64,000 nucleotides of DNA, from NCBI GenBank assembly GCA_964482135.1, contig CAYZWF010000001.1, forward strand, positions 1 through 64,000, read 5' to 3'. The notes below the pieces were generated by a model that was not told the origin of the DNA, did no database searches, and saw only the letters and a program-made list of their open reading frames with translations. Origin of the DNA: UBA11136 sp964482135 (GTDB taxonomy: Bacteria; Pseudomonadota; Alphaproteobacteria; UBA11136). Both the position numbers and the translations under genes were made by a program. Positions 32,323 to 40,638 of this stretch are shown piece after piece; within the stretch, counting starts at the first letter, position 1, and each line of letters opens with the position of its first letter.

Positions 32323-33108
32323 ATGCGAACTTTCCCAGCACCCCCCTTGCGCTTGGCCTTGTTCGTAACGGCCTGGATAACTCTTAGCGCCGTGACGACG
32401 AACGCCTTCTCGCGGGACGACGCCCCCTCTGATGGAACTCCGGTGGTGGTGGAGCTTTTTACCTCCCAGGGCTGTTCGTCCTGCCCTCCCGCCGACAGCT
32501 TTCTCCAGGAACTGAGCCGCCGCGACAATGTTCTCGCCCTCTCGCTCCACGTGGATTACTGGGACTACATCGGTTGGCGGGATCCCTTTGCCAGCCCCCA
32601 ATCCACGGACCGGCAGCGTTCCTATGCGCGCACCATGAGGCAACGTTCCGTCTATACGCCGCAGATGGTGATCGACGGCAAGTTCCAGGAAGTGGGATCG
32701 CGCCGTTCCCAGGTCATGAAATTCCTTGAACACCGCGCGCAAGACCCGGAACACGGGCGCGTGAAGGTTACGGTCACTCTCACGCCGTCAGGCGACCTGA
32801 GGACGGAAATCGCAGCCGATGAAAAAGGGGGGAAAGTCACAAATAACGCAACCGTGTGGCTCATGGAATTCGACAGCCGCCATGAAACGAAAATTCGCAG
32901 CGGAGAAAACGCCGGGCGCACCCTGGCCTATGCGAACGTGGTCCGGAGTATCCGGTCCATCGGCGACTGGAAAGGCGAGGCGGAGACAATCACCGTCAGC
33001 GCGGCGGAGCTGAATGCTTCCGGGGAACGTGACGGTTGCGCCGTGATCCTGCAGACGGGGCGCGCCGGCCCGATACTGGGAGCTGCCTGGGTAAAGCTTC
33101 GTAACTGA
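32323..33108 (+). CDS. DUF1223 (secreted thioredoxin-like) protein
   Basis: The 261-residue protein has a signal peptide and the DUF1223 start VVVELFTSQGCSSCPPADSF, in which a CxxC sits in a thioredoxin-like fold, followed by LSLHVDYWDYIGWRDPFA and YTPQMVIDG. Members are periplasmic and common next to aconitase in alphaproteobacteria, but their role is unproven. The gene lies 107 nt after the secreted-protein gene and converges with a Crp-like regulator gene. Confidence 0.9.
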   Translation: MRTFPAPPLRLALFVTAWITLSAVTTNAFSRDDAPSDGTPVVVELFTSQGCSSCPPADSFLQELSRRDNVLALSLHVDYWDYIGWRDPFASPQSTDRQRSYARTMRQRSVYTPQMVIDGKFQEVGSRRSQVMKFLEHRAQDPEHGRVKVTVTLTPSGDLRTEIAADEKGGKVTNNATVWLMEFDSRHETKIRSGENAGRTLAYANVVRSIRSIGDWKGEAETITVSAAELNASGERDGCAVILQTGRAGPILGAAWVKLRN

Positions 33109-33156
33109 GCGCCGCGAGGCTGCTGCTGACAGGCTGTTCGCAGTCCTGAACCGTGG

Positions 33157-33855
33157 CTAATCGCCGCGCACTTCCTCCACCATATCGGCGAGACGGTGAA
33201 TGTCCGGAATAACCAGGGCATTTCGACCGCGCTTGACCACATCATCCCGGGCCAGATCGCTCAACACGCGGGCCACGGTTTCGCGGGTGGTGCTGACCCG
33301 GCTGGCGATCTCGCTGTGGTGGGGGATGGGGCGGATTTCGGCGCTGTTGTCGGGCTTCAGGCTGGTCATGGCCTGGCGCAGAAGTTCCGCGTGGATGCGG
33401 TTGTTGGCGCCTAATGTGCTGAGGTCCATGATGCGTTCGCTGGCCTGGCGCACCATATAGGTCAGCCGCTTCATCACCCTGAGTGCTGCCGCGGGATGAT
33501 CGTGCAGGAACTCGGCAAAGGCGGTGGGCCCAAGAACGGCCACCGTGGCTTGGGTCTGGGCGATGACATTGGCGGAGCGGGGTCCGTCATCAATGGCTGC
33601 CAGTTCGCCGAAATAGTCCCCCGGCCCAAGGTCGTCAAAGGCAATTTCGCGCCCCGACAGAGAGTAATTCACGATACGCACCTGTCCCTCGACGAGGAAA
33701 TAAACGTCTCGGTTTTCATCATGGCGGTCGATGATCTGTTCGCCCTCGCCAAAGGTGCGCCAGGAGCAGCGCTTTTCCAGGGCCGCTCGCTGGGATTTCT
33801 TGATCCCCTTCACAAGCGAGACGTTTTCCAGGGAGTTTGAAGCGTTTTCGGGCAA
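33157..33855 (-). CDS. Crp/Fnr family transcriptional regulator
   Basis: A 232-residue regulator with an N-terminal cNMP-binding fold (FLVEGQVRIVNYSLSGREIA, DLGPGDYFGELAAIDDGPRS) and a C-terminal winged HTH (SRVSTTRETVARVLSDL). It lacks the N-terminal Cys cluster of FNR, so it is more CRP-like. The GREIAFDDLGPGDYFGE segment has the residues that bind cAMP or a similar nucleotide. TTG 33855 is chosen because GGGAGA lies 9 nt upstream; a longer frame begins far upstream without homology. Target genes are unknown; acnA/DUF1223 and fdxA are neighbours. Confidence 0.88.
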   Translation of the reverse strand: MPENASNSLENVSLVKGIKKSQRAALEKRCSWRTFGEGEQIIDRHDENRDVYFLVEGQVRIVNYSLSGREIAFDDLGPGDYFGELAAIDDGPRSANVIAQTQATVAVLGPTAFAEFLHDHPAAALRVMKRLTYMVRQASERIMDLSTLGANNRIHAELLRQAMTSLKPDNSAEIRPIPHHSEIASRVSTTRETVARVLSDLARDDVVKRGRNALVIPDIHRLADMVEEVRGD

Positions 33856-34293
33856 GGGGTATCTCCCAACCGGGGTGGATATTCCGTGGGTGCAACACAA
33901 AAACCTACGGAAAGGGGGTTTGTCCGGCAAGGAAAAGTTTCCCGATTTGCGGGAAGGGGCCTGAGGAAAGTCGCGCTTCCGGCCCGCCACTATCCCCCGT
34001 CTTCTGTGGTGACGGGCTTTGGGCGGCATCTGGCCGATGGAAATGAAAACTCCGGACGGACCCGCCATACCTCTGGGCATAAGCCCATAATTGCCTTGTG
34101 GTTGCGGCCACATGCCGGTTGTGATAGGCAGAGCCTCGCACCGGAAATACGGCTTCGATGGCTTCCCCTTTCCGATTGAAACAGCGCTTGGAATCCGGGA
34201 CCGGAAGCCGAATCTTTAAAAAATGGAACAGGCAGGTTCACTGTAAGCCCGGCCAAGACTTGGAGCCGGACAGGGAAATGTGAAGAGAAAAAA
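33856..34293. other. Divergent gene-free region between the Crp-like gene and fdxA
   Basis: A 438-nt region with promoters for the two divergent genes presumably inside. No tRNA, operator or long hairpin is evident. The small open frames on both strands lack ribosome sites and conserved content. Confidence 0.45.
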
Positions 34294-34629
34294 ATGACCT
34301 ATATCGTCAACGACCTTTGTATCAAATGCAAATACACCGATTGTGTCGAAGTATGCCCCGTGGATTGTTTCTACGAGGGTGAAAACATGCTCGTCATTCA
34401 CCCCGACGAATGCATCGACTGTGGCGTTTGTGAGCCGGAATGCCCGGCCGAAGCCATTTTCCCCGACAGCGAACCCGGCACCGAGAAATGGGTCGAGCAG
34501 AATCACAAATACGCGGAACTCTGGCCCAATATCACCCGCATGATCTCTCCCCCGCCCGACGCCGACGACTGGAAGGGCAAGTCCGGTAAATACGAGAAAT
34601 ATTTCAGCCCCGAGCCGGCGAGGCGCTGA
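34294..34629 (+). CDS. fdxA: FdxA-type 7Fe-8S ferredoxin
   Basis: A 111-residue ferredoxin with one 3Fe-4S and one 4Fe-4S site. It starts with IKCKYTDCVEVCPVDCFYEG and contains the second motif CIDCGVCEPECPAEAI. The ~45-residue C-terminal extension (VEQNHKYAELWPNITRM) is characteristic of FdxA proteins of Proteobacteria and Actinobacteria. It carries electrons for cytoplasmic redox enzymes. An intrinsic terminator at 34673-34697 follows. Confidence 0.95.
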   Translation: MTYIVNDLCIKCKYTDCVEVCPVDCFYEGENMLVIHPDECIDCGVCEPECPAEAIFPDSEPGTEKWVEQNHKYAELWPNITRMISPPPDADDWKGKSGKYEKYFSPEPARR

Positions 34630-34672
34630 GGCGGGAGAGACATTGACGTTACAGCCTTGTGTGCGGCGTAGC

Positions 34673-34697
34673 GGGGGCTGTTCGGCCCCCTGTTTTT
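34673..34697 (+). terminator. Intrinsic terminator after fdxA
   Basis: GGGGGC (34673-34678) pairs with GCCCCC (34685-34690) around TGTTCG, followed by TGTTTTT. Strand and spacing (44 nt after the stop) fit fdxA. Confidence 0.8.
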
Positions 34698-34865
34698 GTG
34701 GTATAGTCGCCGGTAACCATTGACAAAAGTGACCTGCGTTCGGTCCGGGTCGGACCCGCTCCTGTTCTGGGCGGTTGAGAACCCGGTCAGGGCTGTGCGC
34801 ACGGTTGGGACGTGTGAATTAAGTCTGTGAATTAAGACATAGAAAAAGGAAGTAAAGAGAAACGT

Positions 34866-35375
34866 ATGGCTAAGGACCCCACTTTTTCCTCCGGTGATTT
34901 TGTTGTCTATCCTACCCACGGCGTGGGCAAGATTCTCGGCGTTGAGGAACAGACCATCGCCGGTGACACCCTTGAACTTTTCGTCATCGATTTCGAACAG
35001 GACCGCATGAAGCTGCGGGTTCCCGTGGAGAAGGCCAAGATTTCGGGCCTACGCAGGCTGAGCTCCCGCGACCGCCTGAAGACGGCCATGAGTACTCTGA
35101 AAAGCGCGCCGCGCGTCAAGCGTACCATGTGGAGCCGCCGTGCCCAGGAATACGAAGCCAAGATCAATTCCGGCGATCCCGTTTCCATCGCCGAGGTGGT
35201 ACGCGACCTTTTCCGCAACTCGGACCAGCAGGAACAGTCCTATTCCGAACGCCAGATTTACCAGTCGGCTCTTGACCGTCTGGCCCGTGAATTTGCCGCC
35301 GTCGATAAGATGAGCGAGGAGAAAGCCGCCCAGAAGCTGGAATCGGTGCTCTCGACTCCTACACCCACCTCTTAG
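34866..35375 (+). CDS. carD: CarD family transcriptional regulator
   Basis: The 169-residue protein has the CarD/TRCF RNA-polymerase interaction domain (FVVYPTHGVGKILGVEE) and the C-terminal helical DNA-binding part with KTAMSTLKSAPRVKRTMWSR. CarD stabilises the open promoter complex of housekeeping RNA polymerase, and alphaproteobacterial CarD often acts on rRNA and stress promoters. It is transcribed away from fdxA and converges with the M48 protease gene with only 6 nt between stops. Confidence 0.94.
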   Translation: MAKDPTFSSGDFVVYPTHGVGKILGVEEQTIAGDTLELFVIDFEQDRMKLRVPVEKAKISGLRRLSSRDRLKTAMSTLKSAPRVKRTMWSRRAQEYEAKINSGDPVSIAEVVRDLFRNSDQQEQSYSERQIYQSALDRLAREFAAVDKMSEEKAAQKLESVLSTPTPTS

Positions 35376-35381
35376 GCCGCT

Positions 35382-36851
35382 CTAATCGGCGATAATCTTG
35401 ATCATTTGCCCCGGGACGGGTTTCTGTCCCGGGGCAAATCCGTTTAAGACCCGGAACCGTTCAAGCCGGAAATCCTCAAAGGGCATCTTCTCCGCCAGCG
35501 ACCGCAGGCTGTCGCCGGGCTCTGTCCTTATAATCTTGAGTCGCCGCGGCAATATGGAGGCCGCTTCCACCCGCCGCAAACGCCGGAAACTGTACGTGGT
35601 GCGGCGAAACTCCAGCGACAGATTACGGACGTCATTCACCGGCGCCACAAAGATGAAGCGGAAGATGGTCCGGGTGTCGAAGGCGATAGCCAGCAGGCGC
35701 ACATCCATTGTCCCTTCCCGGGTATTGCTTTGGGCGTGGCCGGTGGCCGCCTGCATGCCGTTGACGTCAATGGCCTCGGTGTCCTGAAGAAAGTCCGCCC
35801 AGCGCGAGGTGAGATAATAAAGCATGGGCTCGCCGTCCCGGCGTTCAGCGCTGTCGAAAAGGATTCGCGCTCCGTTCGGCCCCAGGGCGGTAACCGCCTG
35901 GGCGCTGTTGAAGAGGCGGAATCCCGGCGGCACCCGAAAGCGGAAGCCCAACTCGGGATGGATAAAGTCCCTGCCCTTGACGAAGCCCTGTTCGGGATCG
36001 TCGCCGTAAAGCATGCCGTTGATTTTGTTGAGATAGATATCACGGGCGACAATGGGGTCGGTGACACGGGCGAGACCGGCGCTGGCGATGGCCCGCTCCA
36101 CCCGCTCTGCGGTGCGCGGATGGGTGGCGAGCAGGCTGGTAGCCGGATCCTGGCCTTCTTCGCCTTTAAGGCGCTGTTGCAGGGCGCCGTTGGCCCGGAG
36201 CTTGTTCAGAAACGCCGACATGGCGTGAGGGGAAAACCCTACCCTTGAGAGATAACGTACGCCCAGCATGTCGGCTTCGAATTCCTGTTCCCGGGAATAG
36301 CTGCTGAGGTAGAGATTAGCGCCAACCCCGGCGACCCGACCGATCCCGGGAGTGTTGGTGAGGACCCCGAGAAGGGTGACGCCGAGATTGGCGGCCACGG
36401 CCTGGCTGTAACGCTGGGCCGAATGGCGGGCTACCACATGGCCGATTTCATGGGCCATGACCCCGGCAAGTTCGGCTTCGTTATCGGCCAGGGCAAGCAA
36501 CCCCCGGGTCACGTAGACGAAACCGCCGGGGGTGGCGAAGGCGTTGATGACCGGGCTGTTGAGGACGGTGAAGGTGAAGTTGAGGCCCGGGGTTTCCGAG
36601 GTTCGCGCCAACAACTGGCCAATACTCTCTACATAGCGGGCGAGGCCCGGGTTCTGGTAGACGCCACCGAATTCCTCAAGGATTTTGGGGTGCTGTTCCC
36701 GCCCCACCCGAATCTCTTCCGCGGGCGACATGAAGGCGGTGAAGCTCTGTTCGCCGGTGGCGGGGTTGACGGTACATGCGGCGGTGAACAGGAACAGGCC
36801 CAGCACCGCCATGGGTGCAAAGAGACGGATGAAAAAAGGCGGTGTCATCAC
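35382..36851 (-). CDS. M48 family zinc metalloprotease lipoprotein
   Basis: This 489-residue protein has a lipoprotein signal (LFLFTAAC; Cys26), the M48 zinc motif HEIGHVVARHSAQR (HExxH) with the third ligand Glu in EQEFEADMLGVRYL, and a C-terminal LysM-like module (TEPGDSLRSLAEKMPF, ending KPVPGQMIKIIAD). It is a periplasmic or outer-membrane BepA/LoiP-like protease. Its final codons form a 14-bp perfect inverted repeat (35404-35439). The start overlaps the nuclease-like gene stop by 4 nt. Confidence 0.93.
   Translation of the reverse strand: MMTPPFFIRLFAPMAVLGLFLFTAACTVNPATGEQSFTAFMSPAEEIRVGREQHPKILEEFGGVYQNPGLARYVESIGQLLARTSETPGLNFTFTVLNSPVINAFATPGGFVYVTRGLLALADNEAELAGVMAHEIGHVVARHSAQRYSQAVAANLGVTLLGVLTNTPGIGRVAGVGANLYLSSYSREQEFEADMLGVRYLSRVGFSPHAMSAFLNKLRANGALQQRLKGEEGQDPATSLLATHPRTAERVERAIASAGLARVTDPIVARDIYLNKINGMLYGDDPEQGFVKGRDFIHPELGFRFRVPPGFRLFNSAQAVTALGPNGARILFDSAERRDGEPMLYYLTSRWADFLQDTEAIDVNGMQAATGHAQSNTREGTMDVRLLAIAFDTRTIFRFIFVAPVNDVRNLSLEFRRTTYSFRRLRRVEAASILPRRLKIIRTEPGDSLRSLAEKMPFEDFRLERFRVLNGFAPGQKPVPGQMIKIIAD
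35404..35439. repeat. 14-bp perfect inverted repeat in the 3' end of the M48 gene
   Basis: ATTTGCCCCGGGAC (35404-35417) is exactly complementary to GTCCCGGGGCAAAT (35426-35439), with an 8-nt loop. It encodes the GQKPVPGQMI segment of the protease and lies 29 nt past the carD stop. It may end the convergent carD transcript, although no U-tract follows. Confidence 0.7.
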
Positions 36852-37666
36852 TGCGCTTCCGGGGTCATTTCTGTGCTGCCGGGGGTGTTCCTCATGCCGG
36901 GGTTCCTGATGATCTCGATCTGTTCGGGATGGGTGGCCTCGATCATGGGACCATTGAAGGATTTCAGCCAGCCCCTTACACGCACGCGGCTGCCCTCCAG
37001 CCGGGAAAGGTCGATCCCTTCCTTCTCGAACAGGCGCCGGGACTTAGGCGGAATGGAGATGGTGAAATCACTGCGGTAATCGTTGCCGAAGTTGAGATAG
37101 CCACGGCCCCGGACCACGGCGGCGGACAGAACCTCTCCCTCCACCAGTTGGAAGCTGCCCACAAGGGCTGGGGTTTCATCGGGACTGCGCACGGCATAGA
37201 AGGCATGATTCCAGATGCCGCGGCCTTCCTCACGCGCCGTTTCTTCGCGCGTCAGCATTTCATCGGCCAGTTCCCGGTTATCGGGAAAGCTGTAGACGCG
37301 GGCCATGCCCCGGGCGATCATTTCTCCCTGAATCCAGAGTCCGTCCTTGAGATAAAGGTGAGCCAGAAGTCGGCCATGACGGTCCCTGTGCGCGCCGCCA
37401 AAGGACAGGGCCACCGGTTTTCCCAGGGCAATCCCGGCCAAGGCCTTTTTAGATTCTCCGGCCAGGGGCCAGGCCTTGAATCCGCGCCGTCCGAGGGGGA
37501 GTTTCGGGGCCTGAATCCCCACCAGGCGCACCTGCCGCCCGTCATCGAGAAACAGGGTGTCGCCATCGACGATCTCCCGCACCACGCCCTCGCCGCCGGT
37601 CTCCATCGCGGCAAGGGGAAGGGCGCGGCAGACCAAGATCAGGAAAAAAAAGACGAGGCGTTGCAT
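36848..37666 (-). CDS. Secreted staphylococcal nuclease-like protein
   Basis: A 272-residue protein with a signal peptide and an SNase-like OB-fold domain: VVREIVDGDTLFLDDGRQVRL (catalytic Asp) and RLVGIQAPKLPLGRRG, then AHLYLKDGLWIQGEMIARGMARVY. The second half (from about residue 160) has a second OB-like region with a conserved RGWLKSFNGPMIEATHPEQI. Usual catalytic Arg and Glu residues are only partly recognisable, so nuclease activity is uncertain. The 4-nt overlap with the M48 gene implies a two-gene transcript in the envelope. Confidence 0.85.
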   Translation of the reverse strand: MQRLVFFFLILVCRALPLAAMETGGEGVVREIVDGDTLFLDDGRQVRLVGIQAPKLPLGRRGFKAWPLAGESKKALAGIALGKPVALSFGGAHRDRHGRLLAHLYLKDGLWIQGEMIARGMARVYSFPDNRELADEMLTREETAREEGRGIWNHAFYAVRSPDETPALVGSFQLVEGEVLSAAVVRGRGYLNFGNDYRSDFTISIPPKSRRLFEKEGIDLSRLEGSRVRVRGWLKSFNGPMIEATHPEQIEIIRNPGMRNTPGSTEMTPEAQ

Positions 37667-37775
37667 GGTGCGCAGTATATCCCGCGGCCTGGCGCGGCGG
37701 GGTCTTTTCCTCCCGCCACGCCGTCCTTAGACTAAAGGATATAAGAGCGGCGGGTATGGATTTCAGAACATCATC

Positions 37776-38762
37776 ATGACCAGGGACAAGAAAAGACACG
37801 GGGGCCCGGGGACGCCTTTCCGGACGCTGTTCCCGTCCCTCAAACCTTTCGAGGTGGGCAAGCTCTCCCTGGACGGTCCCCATGTCATGTATTGGGAGCA
37901 ATCGGGGAATCCGGCGGGCGTTCCGGTGGTGTTTCTTCATGGTGGCCCAGGCGCCGGGGCCGGGACCACGGCGCGGCGTTTTTTCAATCCCGGCCATTAC
38001 CGCATCATCGTCTTTGACCAGCGCGGGGCCGGGCGCTCCACCCCCGTGGGGGAGCTTTCCCATAACACCACACCTCATCTCATCGCCGATATGGAAAGGC
38101 TGCGCCAACATCTGGGTGTGGAGAAATGGATTCTTTTCGGCGGCTCCTGGGGAAGCACGCTGGCGCTGGCCTATGGCGAGGCCCACCCCGAACGCTGTCT
38201 GGGCTTCATCCTGCGCGGGATTTTTCTCTGCCGGCGGGCGGAAATTCACTGGTTTCTATACGGCATGAAACAATTCTTTCCAGAGACATGGCGCGATTTT
38301 GCCTGCTTTCTGCCGGAGAAAGAACGCGGCGACCTGTTGGCTGGTTATTCCCGCCGCTTTGATGACCCCGATCCGGCTGTTCATCTTCCCGCCGCCCGGG
38401 CCTGGAGCCACTATGAGGGGGCCTGTTCGACCCTGCTTCCCAGTCCCGATACCGTGGCCGCCTTCGATGAGGATGCGATGGCCCTCGGCCTGGCCCGGAT
38501 CGAGGCCCACTATTTCCGCCACGGCGCCTTTATGGAGGAAGGCGCTTTGTTGTCGGATCTGGGGCGGCTCCACGGCATTCCCGCGGTCATCGTGCAGGGG
38601 CGCTATGACGTGGTCTGTCCCCCGGCAAGCGCCATCGAACTAGCCCAGGCCTGGGAGGGCGCGCGGCTGGTGATGGTTGCCGATGCCGGCCATGCGGCGG
38701 TGGGGCCGGGAATCACCCGCGCCTTGGTGGCGGCCACCGAGGACTTCAAGAAGCTGAGATAA
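37776..38762 (+). CDS. pip: Prolyl iminopeptidase
   Basis: A 328-residue alpha/beta-hydrolase of peptidase family S33 that removes N-terminal proline. The oxyanion HGGPGAG loop, nucleophile GGSWGST, Asp in QGRYDVVCP and His in ADAGHAAVGPG are all present. The family segment YDQRGAGRS occurs as FDQRGAGRSTP. It is cytosolic. It diverges from the nuclease-like gene and stands alone; a PagL-like gene follows after 115 nt. Confidence 0.93.
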   Translation: MTRDKKRHGGPGTPFRTLFPSLKPFEVGKLSLDGPHVMYWEQSGNPAGVPVVFLHGGPGAGAGTTARRFFNPGHYRIIVFDQRGAGRSTPVGELSHNTTPHLIADMERLRQHLGVEKWILFGGSWGSTLALAYGEAHPERCLGFILRGIFLCRRAEIHWFLYGMKQFFPETWRDFACFLPEKERGDLLAGYSRRFDDPDPAVHLPAARAWSHYEGACSTLLPSPDTVAAFDEDAMALGLARIEAHYFRHGAFMEEGALLSDLGRLHGIPAVIVQGRYDVVCPPASAIELAQAWEGARLVMVADAGHAAVGPGITRALVAATEDFKKLR

Positions 38763-38877
38763 AGATTCGCAGGACGGGTCAGAACAGGCCCCGCTCGTGG
38801 CTATCCCCGGCGCGCCTTGGGGCGGCAAAACCTTGCGTGGGGTCTTAAATCCCGTAAGATGCGGCGAAGCGCCCTTT

Positions 38878-39447
38878 ATGATTATGGAATGTGAGTGTGG
38901 AGTCGTTCCCGTGACCGCGAAATTATTTCGCCTCTCGACGTTGTATTTGGCCATGGCGGCCTTGGTTGCTTTTCTCGCCGGGGCGGAACCCGCGCGAGCC
39001 GGGGAAGACCCCGGATACCTGATTATCAACGCCGGGGCTTTCGACTTTCATCGTGACGACACCGCCGCCGGGCAGTTCGGGGTCCAGTACCGCATGGGCG
39101 AGAGGCTGTGGTTCATCAAGCCGGTGATCGGGGTCTTCGGCACTACCGACAGCGCCATATACGGCTATGGGGGGTTTGGCATCGACCTCTATTTCGGCAA
39201 GTGCAAATGCGTCATCTTCACCCCCGATTTCGCCGTGGGTTATTTCAAAAAGGCCGCAGGCAAGGATCTTGGCAACGACATCGAGTTCCGCTCCGGCGGT
39301 GAGATTTCCTACCGCTTCCAGGACCGCTCACGTATCGGCGTCGCCATTCACCATCTTTCCAATGCCGGTCTTAGCGACAGCAATCCCGGTGAGGAATCCT
39401 TCATGGTCAATTATTCCATCCCCGTTAACTGGATTGTCGGTAATTAG
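38878..39447 (+). CDS. PagL-like lipid A deacylase (acyloxyacyl hydrolase family)
   Basis: The protein (189 residues from ATG 38878) has a hydrophobic signal sequence and a small beta-barrel of eight strands. The family active site is in IGVAIHHLSNAGLSDSNPGE, where PagL uses His and Ser, and the Glu of FxxGGEISYRF may complete it. PagL removes the 3-O-acyl chain of lipid A in the outer membrane. The start is uncertain; GTG at 38911 would give a shorter lead. It precedes the tRNA-Arg by 37 nt. Confidence 0.8.
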   Translation: MIMECECGVVPVTAKLFRLSTLYLAMAALVAFLAGAEPARAGEDPGYLIINAGAFDFHRDDTAAGQFGVQYRMGERLWFIKPVIGVFGTTDSAIYGYGGFGIDLYFGKCKCVIFTPDFAVGYFKKAAGKDLGNDIEFRSGGEISYRFQDRSRIGVAIHHLSNAGLSDSNPGEESFMVNYSIPVNWIVGN

Positions 39448-39484
39448 AGCGCCGCGTTACCCTGTCGCCCCGACGCATTTATAA

Positions 39485-39561
39485 GCGCCCGTAGCTCAGT
39501 AGGATAGAGCACCAGATTCCTAATCTGGGGGTCGTGGGTTCGAATCCCGCCGGGCGCGCCA
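39485..39561 (+). tRNA. tRNA-Arg (anticodon CCT)
   Basis: The 77-nt gene has a 7-bp acceptor stem GCGCCCG/CGGGCGC, D-arm, anticodon loop TTCCTAA (CCT) between CCAGA and TCTGG, T-loop TTCGAAT and an encoded CCA end. It reads AGG codons. Confidence 0.97.
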
Positions 39562-39601
39562 TAAGCTGAGGGGGCCGTAACGCCGTCCTCGCGCCTCGCT
39601 C

Positions 39602-39967
39602 TTACACCACAGGCGCGCCGTATCCCCAGCTGTAGGGGACGGGGCCGGACAACGCCACCACGTCGCCTTCCTCCACTGCGAATCCCAGCCGTGGGCCGCC
39701 GTCCGGTTGCGGGGTAATGTCGCGTCCGTTGACCAGAACCAGAAAGACCTCGCCGGGCGGAACGCCGAAACGGCGCAGGATATCACCCACGGTACTGCCT
39801 GCTTCCAGTTCCATGGTGCGGCCGTGTCCACCGCTGCCGTCATAGCGGGCGAGGCTGTTGAACAGGCGAACCTCTACCCGCAGGGTGCAGGCGGCGGAAT
39901 TATGGCCTATGGGGAAAGCGCCCGCCGGAGCCGGGCTTTCGCGATCCTGGATATCATGCGGTGTCAT
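39602..39967 (-). CDS. MoaD/ThiS-like beta-grasp protein lacking C-terminal Gly-Gly
   Basis: A 121-residue protein whose second part (from LRVEVRLFNSLARYD) has a ubiquitin-like beta-grasp pattern: VGDILRRFGVPPGEVFLVLVNGRD and VEEGDVVALSGPVPYSWG. MoaD and ThiS proteins carry sulfur on a terminal Gly-Gly. Here the C-terminus is GYGAPVV without it, so the protein cannot act as a standard sulfur carrier unless processed. The first ~27 residues are Ser/Pro/Asp-rich. It reads opposite to the neighbouring tRNA and the unknown membrane protein. Confidence 0.7.
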   Translation of the reverse strand: MTPHDIQDRESPAPAGAFPIGHNSAACTLRVEVRLFNSLARYDGSGGHGRTMELEAGSTVGDILRRFGVPPGEVFLVLVNGRDITPQPDGGPRLGFAVEEGDVVALSGPVPYSWGYGAPVV

Positions 39968-40191
39968 GGCGCGACCATATCAGAGGGAGTCCCGTCCCGG
40001 CCACCCGGGTGTTTTGCGGTGTTTTGCCGCAGCTCTTCCTGGCCACCCCCACCCCACCCGGGAAAAGGGATGCGAAAGGGAAATAAAAACGGCATGATTA
40101 CGGTTGCCGGGCCATACTGCTTTTTAGAAAAAATTTATATATTCTCGTTTATTAATATTGAGCAGGCGTCAGAGCGACAGACGGTTGAGCC

Positions 40192-40638
40192 ATGTCATAC
40201 GAAGTTCAGGCCGACAAGAATGGTAAATGGGTCATCGAATCGGTGCAGCCCGACGAAGATGCGGCTATTTACGATGCCCAGCTTCTTCTTCGCGGCAAAA
40301 CCACCATGTCGGTGCGTGTGGTTAAGGAAATTTATAATCCCAACGATGATTCCTATCGCACCAAGGTGGTCTTCCGCCGTTCCCGCGAGGTGGCCGAAGC
40401 CGATTCCGTGGAGGACGAGGACGAAAATAAGAAAAAAGGCCACAAAGCAAAGTTGGAGCGGGATTCTACGCTCTGGGAGGATGTGAAACACAACGTGCAG
40501 GAAGTGGTGGACACCGTCCACGGGTGGATCACTGCCTTCGTGAACAGCATCTATTATCAGGTCTTCAAACTCATCCTTATTGTCGGTATCGGCATTTTTC
40601 TCCTCGTCACTTTGCAGGATCTGGCCGAAAAACTTTAA
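40192..40638 (+). CDS. Hypothetical membrane-anchored protein, 148 aa
   Basis: The N-terminal half is a soluble domain of about 75 residues (MSYEVQADKNGKWVIESVQP, DEDAAIYDAQLLL). A charged Glu/Lys linker and a C-terminal transmembrane helix (VFKLILIVGIGIFLLVTLQD) follow. The N-terminal domain resembles the small proteins with 'TAREAIYDSQ' and 'VxVVKEIYNPxDDSY' motifs seen in alphaproteobacteria near glutamate-synthase or magnetosome regions, but I cannot assign a function. A similar N-domain design appears at 54305. Confidence 0.75.
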   Translation: MSYEVQADKNGKWVIESVQPDEDAAIYDAQLLLRGKTTMSVRVVKEIYNPNDDSYRTKVVFRRSREVAEADSVEDEDENKKKGHKAKLERDSTLWEDVKHNVQEVVDTVHGWITAFVNSIYYQVFKLILIVGIGIFLLVTLQDLAEKL

